Assembly: GCF_001949145.1 (NCBI RefSeq)
Contig: NW_019091523.1
Span: forward strand, 249,534 to 313,533
Direction: 5' to 3'
Source: Acanthaster planci
Lineage: Eukaryota; Echinodermata; Asteroidea; Valvatida; Acanthasteridae
DNA length: 64,000 nucleotides
Below are positions 47,520 to 58,910 of this stretch, piece by piece. The position numbers and the translations under genes were made by a program. Position 1 is the stretch's first letter. Every line of letters starts with the position of its first letter. The notes beneath the pieces were generated by a model that ran no database searches, was not told where the DNA came from, and saw only the letters and a program-made list of their open reading frames with translations.

Positions 47520-48200
47520 GCCGAGCGTTAAAAGGCTTCGGCCCGTTTTGACGGCAGCTGTGCTTTCCTCGGCATTTTGCGCACCACAAAAACTGGCCAG
47601 GCCAGTGATTTTGGACACAACAACATATGTGAGAATTAATCAGGGTAGTCCCGATGGACTGATGTCATGCATGTACTGTTCGGATCGCACGCAGCGCGTA
47701 GCACTAAACTGCAAACACTACATTGCGGTGTTAGTTAAAATACTGCCACGACCATACAATTGTCCTGTGTGCATGAAAAACGTGGAGCTCTCGATATACT
47801 GACAACGCGTACACGTTGATAAGCACTTGTTCCAGACTAACATTATCGCATGATACATTAAAATGCTTGGCTTGGGCATGCCCTGTTATGTTCAGTCGTT
47901 GGATAGGCCGGCGAGTGTCGCCTGTGCCATGCCTGCGATCGTGCAGTGTGCATGGAGCAGGCCGGGTCGCCAGTGCGCGGTAGGCTGAGTGTACGATATC
48001 CCCATTATACACACAGTGCACGCACGCCCTGCATATGCATGCATGCCATACATTTGGGTGGCGCGGCGCGGTGTTCCGGTCAGATGTGAGCGATCATGGA
48101 ACGACGTGTATGTCGCTTTGCATGCCGCTTTCCGTGTACCTTGCTGAAGACAGGCAGTCAATATGCACGTGTAAGGCACTACGGTCAAGAGAAAAAAAGG
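47520..48200. other. CpG-rich island in CpG-poor surroundings
   Basis: CpG is dense here (for example CGGATCGCACGCAGCGCGTA at 47681-47700, GGCGCGGCGCGGTG near 48060), by eye roughly one per 10-15 bp against about one per 40 or fewer in flanking DNA. It may be an unmethylated promoter or foreign insert. It contains the RING-like ORF at its left end; the remainder has no readable exon. Confidence 0.55.
47548..47802 (+). CDS. Small ORF with degenerate RING-finger-like motif
   Basis: Open from the stop at 47515 to TGA at 47800-47802; counted from TTG at 47548 it is 84 residues, and the first ATG in frame is M39, so the true start is unknown and could be a splice acceptor. The C-terminal half has C41-x2-C44-x10-C55-x-H57 and then C72-P-V-C75, the first four and last two ligands of a C3HC4 RING of the short IAP-like type. 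The spacing places ligands five and six at positions 60 and 63, which are Ala and Val. So six of eight zinc ligands remain and a normal fold is doubtful. Possible origins are a decayed E3-ligase exon, a virus- or transposon-derived RING gene, or coincidence. I assign no function. Confidence 0.35.
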   Translation: MTAAVLSSAFCAPQKLARPVILDTTTYVRINQGSPDGLMSCMYCSDRTQRVALNCKHYIAVLVKILPRPYNCPVCMKNVELSIY

Positions 48201-51200
48201 GCACTGCTATCTTGGCAGTGAAACACGATCACTTTTCGGAGGCATCACGGCCAAATGGGGGGGCACCAACGGCCGTTTGGAAATTGGAGGCCTGGGAATG
48301 CATGAATTTTCAGACATGGGGGCTACCACACTTTTGCAGGTTTGCTTTTGGAATACAAGAGTAGAATGTTGCGCCTACATGTGTACACATTCTGTATGCC
48401 TTGCCATAGCTACTCCGATGGAAACAAGCCTGTATTGTAATGTGACAACATCAAATCAACTTTCTCTTTTTCTGGTGCATGTACAGGTACTATAAGCCTG
48501 AGTAAAACATCACAATGGGAATTGTCGCTAGGGAGCTTACACAATATTACGCGCTGAACATCGGCATGTAAACAACTCACAAATGTGGACATTGAACCTC
48601 ATGCAAAGGAATTGATTTGGGGTGTGGGGTTAATGCCTTCAGGTTGATCCAAGGAAAATATTGAAAACTGTTTGGTATCGCTCTGGGTCCTGAGCCCGAG
48701 ACTTTAGGCGGTGAGATAAACATCAATAATTGCAATGAAATATGTGGTCCCCCCTCCCATTAAATTGGCGATGGTGTGAACTCTGGAACTATTTACTTGG
48801 TTCACACTCGAGTTTCAGCAACATGTACGGTAAATGCACAGTTAAGGCAAAAAGTTTACATACACCTGGTAGAACAAACAGAAATTTCCTTGAAGTTAAC
48901 AACTTCACCCATTCCTACTAACTTTTCTTTTCACGAAGACAGACAAGATGGGTCTCTACATAATGTGCATGGTGTATGCATCAAATACAAACACCCTGAT
49001 ATATATAATTTACAAAAACCAAAATTTTACGTACTCCAGCCCTAATATTAAGTACCACTTTGGTTTGGTCACATCTCACACATGTACTTGCAGTAGACCT
49101 CTTTCTGAAGTGTTTTTGAAAGACAACAAGGGGTAGAGGTAAATTTTCACAAAATGATTTTTTTCAGAAATATTAATATTCTGAACCATTATAAATGTCT
49201 CTGAGTATTTCCAACTGGAGTACACACCCACTGTGAACATTAAGTCAAGATACAATTTGTCTGACCTCATAAAGAAAAAGTTGGCAAAACTATTTCAACC
49301 AGCGAAAAAAAATGTAGGCCTACCGGTATGTTAAACTTTTGCCCCAACGGTACACGTATGCCTGTTAATGCAAACGTCTGTAAGAACAAAGCAGAAATCA
49401 AATCTATCAAATCATTCACGTCATATAGAAACAAATAACGTGAAAGCTGGTACCGGAGCAAATTTCACAGCCGGTAATTTATGGATTTGCTTCGCGTGCA
49501 TGTACGACATGTAAGCACAGAGGCCTAAATGTACATGAATTAGAATGATTTTTGTACAGTGTACCATTCAGGATGAATTGTATTTTAGTACAGCACAGAT
49601 TCAGTGATATCCTTGAGTGTGTGTGGAGTGATTCTCCATGGTTCAAAGTGGGAAAAGGGCCCCAAAAAAAAAAAAAGCCAACAGCCCCTGCTGATTGCCA
49701 CAGCTCCCCTGCCGGCCCCGGGGGTCAAAGGTCACAAACTAGCAAAAGCCAAGGTTGAATTGGGGGCCTGCAGGGGGCCAGGCAACAGTATGTACACACT
49801 GTAATGAACAATGTACACATGTTCATATGCACCCAGCTACTTCTGGGGTGGACTCCTTTGAACAATCTGGTTTGGTAGTCTGGAATCACAGCGAGAGTGC
49901 AGCCATAAAACAAGCAGCCATTTGTTCGCACAGAAATTAAATCAAGAGGGGACCAAATCGAGGCAGACCAGGGATGGGCTCATACCTGCATCTGTAGAAA
50001 TAGACATAGTTCATGTTGAACACAAACAAGAAACTTTCTTTTTTACTACCACCCTATCCATTCCAGATCAACAAGATTCTAACTTAAGTGATTTACACTA
50101 GTCTTCAAAAGTTAAGGGCCACAATCAATTTAAGTTTGACACCCCAGTACCGTACTTGATGACATAAAATTACTCACAGTATCCGGTATTTGCATTATAC
50201 ATTAATGTAAAGTTGTTCTAAAAATACAACTGTATACATCTAGCACATTCGCTGTTATATACCCCCTTTGGAGTATATGGAACTTCTGAAGACTTTTCCA
50301 ACACTAATTTTCATAAAAGTTGTACAAACATGTGGGTTTCTTATACTTTTTACTCTTGTGCGTTACCTTCCAGAGCCCTGCAAAGCATTCTGAGCAAAAT
50401 TCCCAGGCACTAGTTTTGATCTACGGTAAGTGGACTCACTTTACCCAGGGTTGAGTGGCTTAAAAAACCCACACCCTTTACAACCAATATCTCCATTTTT
50501 TTTCCTTCTGCCACTCCATGCCATTGTAAGACGCTGTTTTTTGTCAAGAGGTGCGGGTGGGGCTCCTTGAGCATCCTTCATGTTGACAAGGACCTCTAAA
50601 GCTTCACGAAGCAAACAGGGCAGATCACTTGAAAGGAGCAGAAAGAACTGGAGAGTCCACCAGAAACTGGGCTGAACAAAGCCCTCTATATTCTCCTTTC
50701 TTGCAACTGGGAAAAGACTGTTCAGCATTAAGAGCCCATCTGGGTTGGGCTGTCTTCTTAACGTGCTATCCCTTCAGTTCAGTGTGTTGATGAGTCTAGT
50801 AGACTAACAGGGCTGTATATGGGCTGTGCACTGGGGGTCTTCGCTAGGAAGAGTCACTCCAGCTACACCCTACTTAAACCTTTGGAAGTTGGCCCATCAT
50901 TTTCAATGCCTGCACATGACCCAACCTGTAACTGAGAATCTCAGCTGAGACCATTCCAGAAGGGACTGGTGGGCTAGTTCTTTCAGCTTGCTACTTTAAC
51001 TCTAACCCCCTAGGGTGTACGTAAAATCATATTGAAATCGGAGGATTGAGGACGGTAAATATTGGGACAAGATAGGCCTAAGAGTGACTGGAATGCACAG
51101 ACACAGACTGGAGAACCTGAAGTCATTCATGTACATGTACCGGTATGTTGCCAGTTTCGGAGTGAGTTACAGTTTTCACGTCCGAGTTTCTGATTAATCA

Positions 51201-54200
51201 TGGAAGCAAAAACCAATGCACAAACGGCGGCGTACATAACATACAAACTAACTAAGGTATTTGTGTGTGCTACATGCTTCAGGAAAAATGAAGAAAGATA
51301 ATTTGGTAAAGTATGGAAACCTAAAGTCAACATGCGTGTTACCAATCTTGATGAAAATGCATTTATGGTTTTTTCCTTTCAAATTACTTGACAAAGATTT
51401 CTCAATGTCTTTGTCACACATACCCAATTACAGTGTGCTGTGTGGATTTTGTAAACCACTGCCAACACCTTTAACTAGCCCTCACTCAAGTAATCGGCAT
51501 GTGGGAGAATACTTTCCCTGAAGTTGCGGCCTCCAGCTGAACTCTAGAGACACACCAACAGGAACGTTGTACGGTTACAAAAAAAAAAAAAATTACCACT
51601 GCCCTTCTGATCCTGTGATCCTATCAAACCATGAAAAAGGCACGCACAAATAATGTGATTACGACTTCACCTCCTTACAATGGAACCCTGATCAATGCGG
51701 GGATTACCTGGAGCTTGCCGCTCCATAACAATTGCTGTCCCCTAAAACCGCCCGCAGCTTCAAGTTGAAGAGTAGCGGATCAGGCGCATTGTATGACACT
51801 TCTGCTGTGGCAGGAACAAACATGGGACCGTAGGTGTGGGGATGGGAGGCGAGATGTCGCATGCGGGGAGTGCAAGAATGGTAAAAGGGCTGCTAGAGGC
51901 CCCCACTGAGAGGAAGAAGTGATTGCTCAGTCATCGGAACTGACTACTGACTGAGGACAAGAAAAAAAGCCTCAAACGGACCTGTGTTAAGTACACACCG
52001 GGACCACTTGTTTCGGGTAGGGCTCTTTATTTGAGCAATTTTAGCCAGATTTGAAGAGAGATATCCTTGGCAATTTGTTCAGCTTCTTAAGGGGAAAGTA
52101 TCAAATATTTGAGGGCTTTTTATGACACAGGGGAAAAAAAACAACAAAACTGGCATGTGTGATGTTCAATCCAGAGGTGATATGAACAGCATACTTTTTT
52201 ATGCCCGGGGGGGTTCTCTCTCATGTGATCCTGCAGGGGACTTACAAAACTACCAAGAGTGAATATCAGACATTGGCATAAAGACACATCTTATTTCAGT
52301 GCACAAGAGCGCTCAAGGTTAGTTTGTACATGTACATGACAATGGTGCTTATAAATACTCAATAATAATGCAGTTTTAGGTGTGAGATTTGTTGGTTTTC
52401 CTCATTAACAAGTATTGTGTGCACATGAATATGGAATGTTGTCTGGCATATACACTGTACATGGACACATGATGTGAATACACAATTCTCCAGTGTTTTC
52501 AGAAGAGCTCCTATTCACGTTAATGACTGTGAAATGCTGTTTCACTGATCAAATTTCCTCGCTTTTTTCTTCTCGAATGATTTCCTGTTGAAATAGCTTT
52601 CAGGTCACGGCTACTGTGTGGCTTTGATATCAATGTCTCTTTGTACTGCTGGCCTCTGGCGCCATGTGAAAGGCTGTTCAGGGGCAACAAAAGGTTCTGG
52701 CCAGAAGAAAAGAACATTCCTGCACAATGGCTGGTTGTCTCCTTGAAATGCCAGTGGTAATGCTGTCTGGCTCCCAGATTCTTGAGAAAAGAAAATTGTT
52801 TGGAAAGGGAAAATAAAAAATTAAAAAAAACCCGAAGTAAAATGAGATTCAATCACTGAGGAGCACATTCTTCAAACACACTAGAGGATCTATGGAAATC
52901 TGCCCTCAAAATTCACGACATGATTCATTAATCCCTACTCCCTAGCACATGTAGCATGTGTGAAAACTCATATTACAATTGGAGGATTCAGGAGTGTTAG
53001 GAATACGTCTACTACAGTGTACCTCCGGTGACAAAGCAGATGGAACATTTTCACATCGCCGTCAACTACATGTACCGGTATCGCCTATCGGTACCTTATG
53101 TGATTTAATGAAGTGGCAGTACTGGTCATCCTTAGCAAATGAGAACAGGCATGTAAACGGCAATCCAAATTTTACGAAACAAAATTCCGTACAGGTACTA
53201 TCAGAGGTGAGATTTGAAGAAACTGAAACATATGAACAAGTGCCTCCTTAGACCATGTACACACTGGTACATGTCTCTCAAACCTCTCCAGTTTGACAAT
53301 TTCTCACTCTACAGATCCTTGCTTGTTGATTTTTTTTCAGTTATATTCCGATAATTTTCATCTTCCCCTTAGCAGCCTCTTTTCCCCGGAAATCCAGAAA
53401 AATCCGGACAAATCTCATGCCTGAATTATGCACAAAGCCAAATGCAGTGCCACGAACAACGGGCGCATGATACACTGTACATGATGTACATGTACGTGTA
53501 CACGAACATGTTTAGTAAATTGCCCACGACACGAACATTTCAACTAATGTACCGGTATTCCCGTGTTTATTACATCTGCTGGAACCCAGAGGCAAAATAC
53601 CATGAAGACTCCAACTCTTGTGTTTTTCAGAATATCAGGCACTATCTGAGCACAGCATGACTTTTGTAATGGAAGGGATTAATTTTCCAGGAAAAAAAGG
53701 ATATACATGTACACTGTATGTACATGATTTATGGACTGTAAAGCACACTCCTGTCTTGACTTTTCATTTTGCTCTGCAAAAACACCTTTTAATTTATAGC
53801 ATACTGTGAAATTATGAAATTGGGAAGAGTTGAAAATTTAAAGCAATGAAGGAAATATGAGTGCATGTTGAATTTCACAAATGCTACTTTATTTCTGAGG
53901 GCAAAAATCCTCTCCACATGATTTATGCTCCCACACTCCATTTGACCCATTAAGGGTCATAATTTACCACGTCACCCATAGCTGTATGGTTTTAATCAGT
54001 GCTGTAGGTCGGTGGAATTCGTACTCCGTTAATTGTGGGTGTTCATTATCCAGGGAATCTGCCCAGCCCAGCAGGGTCTTCCTTGCTCGGTCTCAGATCA
54101 TGCTGGGTATTTCCTGCCCTATGTAGTCCCAAACAGGCATTGTTATGGAACGACGAGTCCCTGGACAACGTACTGCAGCTACATGTAAGAAGGTTCAAGG

Positions 54201-54472
54201 AACCTGGGCTGTGATTTTAGCCAAGGAATGCTAGACCCATGCTCAGTAATGAGTTAAATTTCTTCCATTGAATATTAAAATCAAAGGGTGAAAAATGACC
54301 AAAACAGATCACTTTCATCTAAGTTTTACGATTACAACGGTAAAATACCCTCACTTAAAAAAAATCGTGACAAGAGACACAAAACTGCAAGAGACTCATT
54401 CAATGGATTAATTTCTGTTCATTTTTTTTTCTAATATCAGGACATTTGGGAGTGATTTCCTAATAAAGATGA
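48201..54472. other. No gene recognised
   Basis: AT-rich DNA with poly-A/poly-C tracts and TGTACA words. Minus-strand frames of 95-110 residues (50441-50728, 52520-52852) have no recognisable motifs or convincing splice sites. A DR1 site lies at 49722-49734. Confidence 0.45.
49722..49734 (+). promoter_or_regulatory. DR1 nuclear-receptor element
   Basis: GGGTCA-A-AGGTCA, a near-ideal direct repeat with one-base spacing as bound by HNF4, RXR and COUP-TF type receptors. It sits in a GC-rich patch. Function inferred from the motif only. Confidence 0.45.
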
Positions 54473-54746
54473 TTTCCCTCAATGTACAGGCCAGTAACAT
54501 ATCCACCTTGAGCAGAAGCATCACCTCATTGGTTGAACAGAGCCAGGTTGGTCGGGAGTAAGTGTTCATTTTGCTGGTGACTGTGATGCATTTCACAGTT
54601 GTTCGTAACCAAGCGAAGTGCAGTTCCAAACAAAAGAGCCTCCGTTGCTAGGAAAACTGCCCCCTCTCTTGGTCCAGCTCGGGGCTCACTCACATTTTTT
54701 CAACAAATTATACCGCCGCTTCACCGCAAAATAAAAGCATTTACAG
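54473..54746 (-). repeat. Dispersed repeat, copy 2 (inverted relative to 29129-29395)
   Basis: Its reverse complement contains CCGAGCTGGACCAAGAGAGG, TTTTCCTAGCAACGGAGGCTC, GGAACTGCACTTCGCTTGG, AACCTGGCTCTGTTCAACC and CTGCTCAAGG, matching copy 1 at roughly 70-75% by eye over about 260 bp. Confidence 0.75.
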
Positions 54747-55002
54747 GTAAAAGTGGTGGAATTCATTTTAATCAAACCATCTCAGAGTCTGAGTTTCAAA
54801 CTTACAGTCCAGTCCAGGTTTCTAACCCTTCAGCGCCTGTTCGACAAAAACCTAAGCACATGTAGCCTACATGATTTGCAGAGAAATGGAGGAAAAGCAC
54901 ACTGTCACTGGATCAGCATGCACGCAGTCAATTTGGTTTTACTGGCTTGCAAGCTTTACACATGAAACTAACCTGATGTACCTACTATGTACTTGTACAG
55001 TG

Positions 55003-55035
55003 TACAGTACATGTACATATACTGGTACATGTCAT
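55003..55035. repeat. TGTACA-rich cluster
   Basis: Tightly packed TGTACA/ACATGTACAT words (GTGTACAGTACATGTACATA). Similar clusters lie at 55463-55495, 55575-55627, 56742-56758 and 57731-57778. They look like short, impure simple repeats with strong palindromic character. Confidence 0.7.
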
Positions 55036-56045
55036 GTTCATGTAGGTATTGAATGCAAGATCCATGCTTCATGTACACTGAACAGGAGATCACTAGCAGT
55101 ATACACCAACATCAGCACATGTAATAGTTGGCCGCTACATCCCTAAACCAGAGTCAAGTCCTTGGTCCCCAATGTCATGTACACATACACCTATCCCTCG
55201 GTGGCGGTTCTGTACCCTTTGCCCTGCTGACAGACGCACAAGCCTAATGTAATGATCTGGTCCAGAGATATAAGGTTTCAAGGCTGCCCCTCCTGGGACA
55301 TATGGGGGAAAAGCCTGTCCCTGGCCTTCCAACAACAAAGTAGCACAGCCGACAAGAATAGCTGACCTCGGAAGCAGAGCGATTCTAAATGAATTATCCC
55401 CTTACCCATGGCACACTGTGAAGTTCTACAAACGCTGAGGGGTACATGTACGTTTCTTAAAAGGGTTTTATTCATGTACATGTACAGTCATTATGTAGTC
55501 CATTTAAACTCCCTTTTGCTCAACACAAGAACAGAGCCCTTTCCCATGTACCCGTAGGCAAGCCTCCTACAGTGTACATGTACACCTTTCAATGCCACTA
55601 AATGTACACTGTACATTGTATGTACAATTCAACATTTGTGCATTCACACACCTGTACTTCATTTGAACATGTTCTAGCCCATTTTACACACAAACAAATC
55701 TTATTCAACCATATGTACATGTACATTTACGTTCTTCTCTTTTGGCAGCGCTGTTATTAACTAGGGCCAAACCTGACGAATCTTAGCAATGGTCAGCAAT
55801 CAGAGACTATGCATTCATTAATTGGACTCACACTAAACAAACTGACAGAGCCGTCTTGGGTTTAAATTCAAACTGCCACAGCTTGCCCCCCCTCCTTCCT
55901 CCATTACGGCTTCCGAGGCATCATCCAGTCTGGTCCATTTCATCAAGGAGAACTTAGCACAGATGCCCTTGCACTCAATCAAGACTGGGCCCTGCTGTTT
56001 GCTTACAGATGCCAGGGGAGAATGTTAAACACTGGGCCGGCTGGT

Positions 56046-56054
56046 GCTTTGATC
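56046..56054 (+). promoter_or_regulatory. TCF/LEF consensus site
   Basis: GCTTTGATC, a perfect match to the SCTTTGATS HMG-domain consensus. Confidence 0.4.
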
Positions 56055-56184
56055 TGAACTTGAACCCACCTTCCATAAAATAAATACCCGGAAACTTTAA
56101 GGCATATCCTCATCGTCCAGTGAAGGTCTGGATCTCAGTTTGGACAAGATCAACACAATATTTCCTTCTCACAAGACGACCCCT

Positions 56185-56200
56185 TGACCTTTGATGACCT
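56185..56200. promoter_or_regulatory. DR4 overlapping a TCF/LEF site
   Basis: TGACCT-TTGA-TGACCT is an exact direct repeat with four-base spacing (AGGTCA half-sites on the minus strand; thyroid-receptor/LXR type). CCTTTGATG at 56188-56196 inside it is also a perfect TCF/LEF match, so the two factor classes could compete. Confidence 0.45.
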
Positions 56201-58723
56201 CTCCACCTCCCCTGTGGCTCCTGGTGATTGCAGAGGGAGGCTGGTGTGGCTTTCAAGAGAAGTAAAGGACCTTACTAGTTCATGTAGGTTAGGTTTGTGG
56301 CTTGAGGTGTCCTGAATATGTTTTAACATGGAAAGGGGTCTGAGCTAATCTGTTTGTTCCTGATCTTATCCTCAGTACCAAACAGGGAGGGATTCACAGG
56401 TAATTTGTATTATCACAAGCAAGCCACAACCGCACTGTCCATATCCCAGGAGAGGCCCACCATCTGGTGCTCGTCAGACTCAAGCTTTGGCAGACTGTAA
56501 TTTGACTCAATTTCTTTTCCTGCTGCAGATTCTCTGACAGAAAAAATATATCAACTGCATGGAAACTGAGCTAATGGGTTGTACATACCAGTACATGTAC
56601 AGCTGTGCAAAGCATGCATTTGGTACTGTATCGTATACCGGTACTGTACCGGATACCAGTGGAACAATGTACAAATCCAAAAGATGCCAAAATATGCATT
56701 CATTTAGCACTCCTGTGTGAAAGTGTGTACAGTGTAGGCCTACATGTACATGTACATGGAAGCAAATGGCATAACCACCATTCTCATTCAAGTCTTTTGT
56801 GTGCTGAATCGTGTACACACGAACAGAATTAAGACTTCCAGGAAAGCCTCAACTTTCCTCTGGAGATTCACTAAGTGCATCATCTTTCTAAGACATGCCT
56901 ACCTACAGTACATGTAGGCCTATATGTCGTTTTTCACAGCTCTCTTTTCACTGTGTGATGCATGCTGCTAACTGCCTAATCCTGCAGGACAAAGTAAAAG
57001 AAACCTTCTCAGAAGGATACCGGTATGTCACAAGTGGTGGAGATGCAAGTACATCTTTCTCAGAAGAATGTCTTGTTTTTCACAACTCTTTCACTTTGCA
57101 TGCACCGCTACCGTTGGTCCGGTACGTCATGGCTATGTACAGAATAATGTATTGTGCTGCTTATCCTTGGGCACAGCTTTTCCACCTTGCCAACATGTAG
57201 GGCTACACTTGTACATGTACTGTCCACGGTCCATGCAATGAGCATTCCTTTGTTATTCAGCTCAGTGTACAGTACATACATGTGCATGTGCTGTGCAGGT
57301 TACATGTACCCAAGCTCTTAAGTGCCTCTGGTGGGGTGGGGGAGTACATGGATTCACACTCAGCCAGCTTTCAGCAAAGCCTTCTTGGAAAAGCCCACTT
57401 GCTGCGTACATGTCCACCCCAGTGGACTAATCTTGGTGAGGACAATGCACAGGAAACTATTCATTAGACATCATTTGTCCTGCCTTCTGGGGTTGGGGGG
57501 GGGCTATTTGTGGCCTTTTCATTTGTACAAGTCTGCCCAGCAGGATTCAAGAACATCAGAATAAAGTTCTTGTTCATAGCAAGACATACATTGTACACAA
57601 AAAGCAAGGGCATTCTGCATGGGGGATAATTTTACCTACCAGTGGAAAATGCAGCTTAATTGTAAAAAAATGTTATTCAAGTTGTTTTAAAAAAAATACA
57701 CGCACACTTCTCTTACAAGTTCACAGGCTAACTTGTACATGTGCATGTACAGTGTACAGTAGATGTACATGTACATATGCAGAAAGTACCCTCAGCTCCA
57801 GCACAGTGCAAGTAAAAAAAAAAAAGAGAACAAAGGTCATAAAAAAGTTTCTTATCAGAAGGTAAATCACTTGTACAAGAAGTAGTGGCCAATAAAATCA
57901 CAATTGCAAATAACTACAGATAAGTGGTTTCCATGCACCTAAAGTTTGGTGGTGAATGAACAAATATTACACATGTATGATATGGTACTATCAGAGAGCT
58001 ACAAAGGTTTTCACCCCCCCAAAAATAATCAACTTGCAGTAGTACCGGTAGAACGCATTACTGGCATTTTTCTGATTAGAAAACTGAGAAAATAAAAATC
58101 AGTAGGGATATCTACAGGACAGGGGTTCTTCCAAACCATGAACTGGTAACGGTACATTGCGTGCATGACCAGGTTATAATACCGAGTTATTGGACCAAGT
58201 TTTGTTAATATCTAAGGCCCTCGTAAATGGACGTGTAGATAACGTTACCCAATTCACATCTCCCATACTTTTATAGTTGTAACATACTGGATTTAAATAA
58301 ATGTTCACTGATGTAAACAGCACGATACAGTTCTTTCATAAAACTTCAGTGAAGATATCAGTGTTTAAATTTATGTTTTGGTATCTCTTGTAAGTTTACT
58401 AATCAAAAGCAAAATAAGTTAAATGTGCTTCGTTTACATGTACAGTTGTCGCTTATATGTGTATTTTTTTTTACTGCAAACAATACGCAATATTTTTCTG
58501 CTGAGTAAAGGGAAAAAACGGGTTTATTTTTTACGTTCAAATGCTGCCAACAAGTATCTGGGTCAGACAAAAAAAGGCAAATGAATAACAAATTTCACAA
58601 TAATAATTTCCGAGGGACTCAAACATTAATTTTAAAAATGGAATCAAAACAAACGATCGTTAAAACAACTTCCTCTGCACTACAATATTGATACATTAAT
58701 TAAATGTCAAAACAAAGCCTTCT

Positions 58724-58739
58724 AAAATGACGTCATTTT
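58724..58739. promoter_or_regulatory. Perfect 16-bp CRE palindrome
   Basis: AAAATGACGTCATTTT, with the full CREB/ATF octamer TGACGTCA at 58728-58735. It lies 37 bp upstream of the short ORF at 58776. Confidence 0.5.
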
Positions 58740-58775
58740 CGATTCATGAGGGCACAGGAAGACTGCAAGCTGGTT

Positions 58776-58910
58776 ATGGTGGAATATTTCGTAATCGTTT
58801 TCTTGATGATCATTAGAATTTTCTGCGCCCTGTCTAGACTGAGTGAAAATCAACCCCAAACTGAAAGTTTTTCAGTGGAATATGAAATCTTCTTCGTGAG
58901 GGTGAAATAA
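58776..58910 (+). CDS. Possible small ORF with signal-anchor-like N terminus
   Basis: A 44-codon frame beginning MVEYFVIVFLMIIRIFCALS and continuing with a hydrophilic tail; a GTGAGG donor-like site after TTCTTC could make it a first exon of 40 codons. Hydrophobic residues 3-19 look like a signal peptide or anchor. The only support is composition and the CRE just upstream; no homologue recognised. Confidence 0.2.
   Translation: MVEYFVIVFLMIIRIFCALSRLSENQPQTESFSVEYEIFFVRVK

Larger units (their letters stand above)
55850..56260. promoter_or_regulatory. Candidate cis-regulatory block: TCF/LEF sites plus DR4
   Basis: A 50%-GC, repeat-free block inside AT-rich DNA. It holds two exact SCTTTGATS (TCF/LEF) sites at 56046-56054 and 56188-56196, the latter embedded in a DR4. 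Both strands have unusually long open frames here, which fits constrained sequence, but no exon is convincing. It lies about 12.8 kb upstream of the first recognised nkd exon; nkd is a classical Wnt target. Confidence 0.4.
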
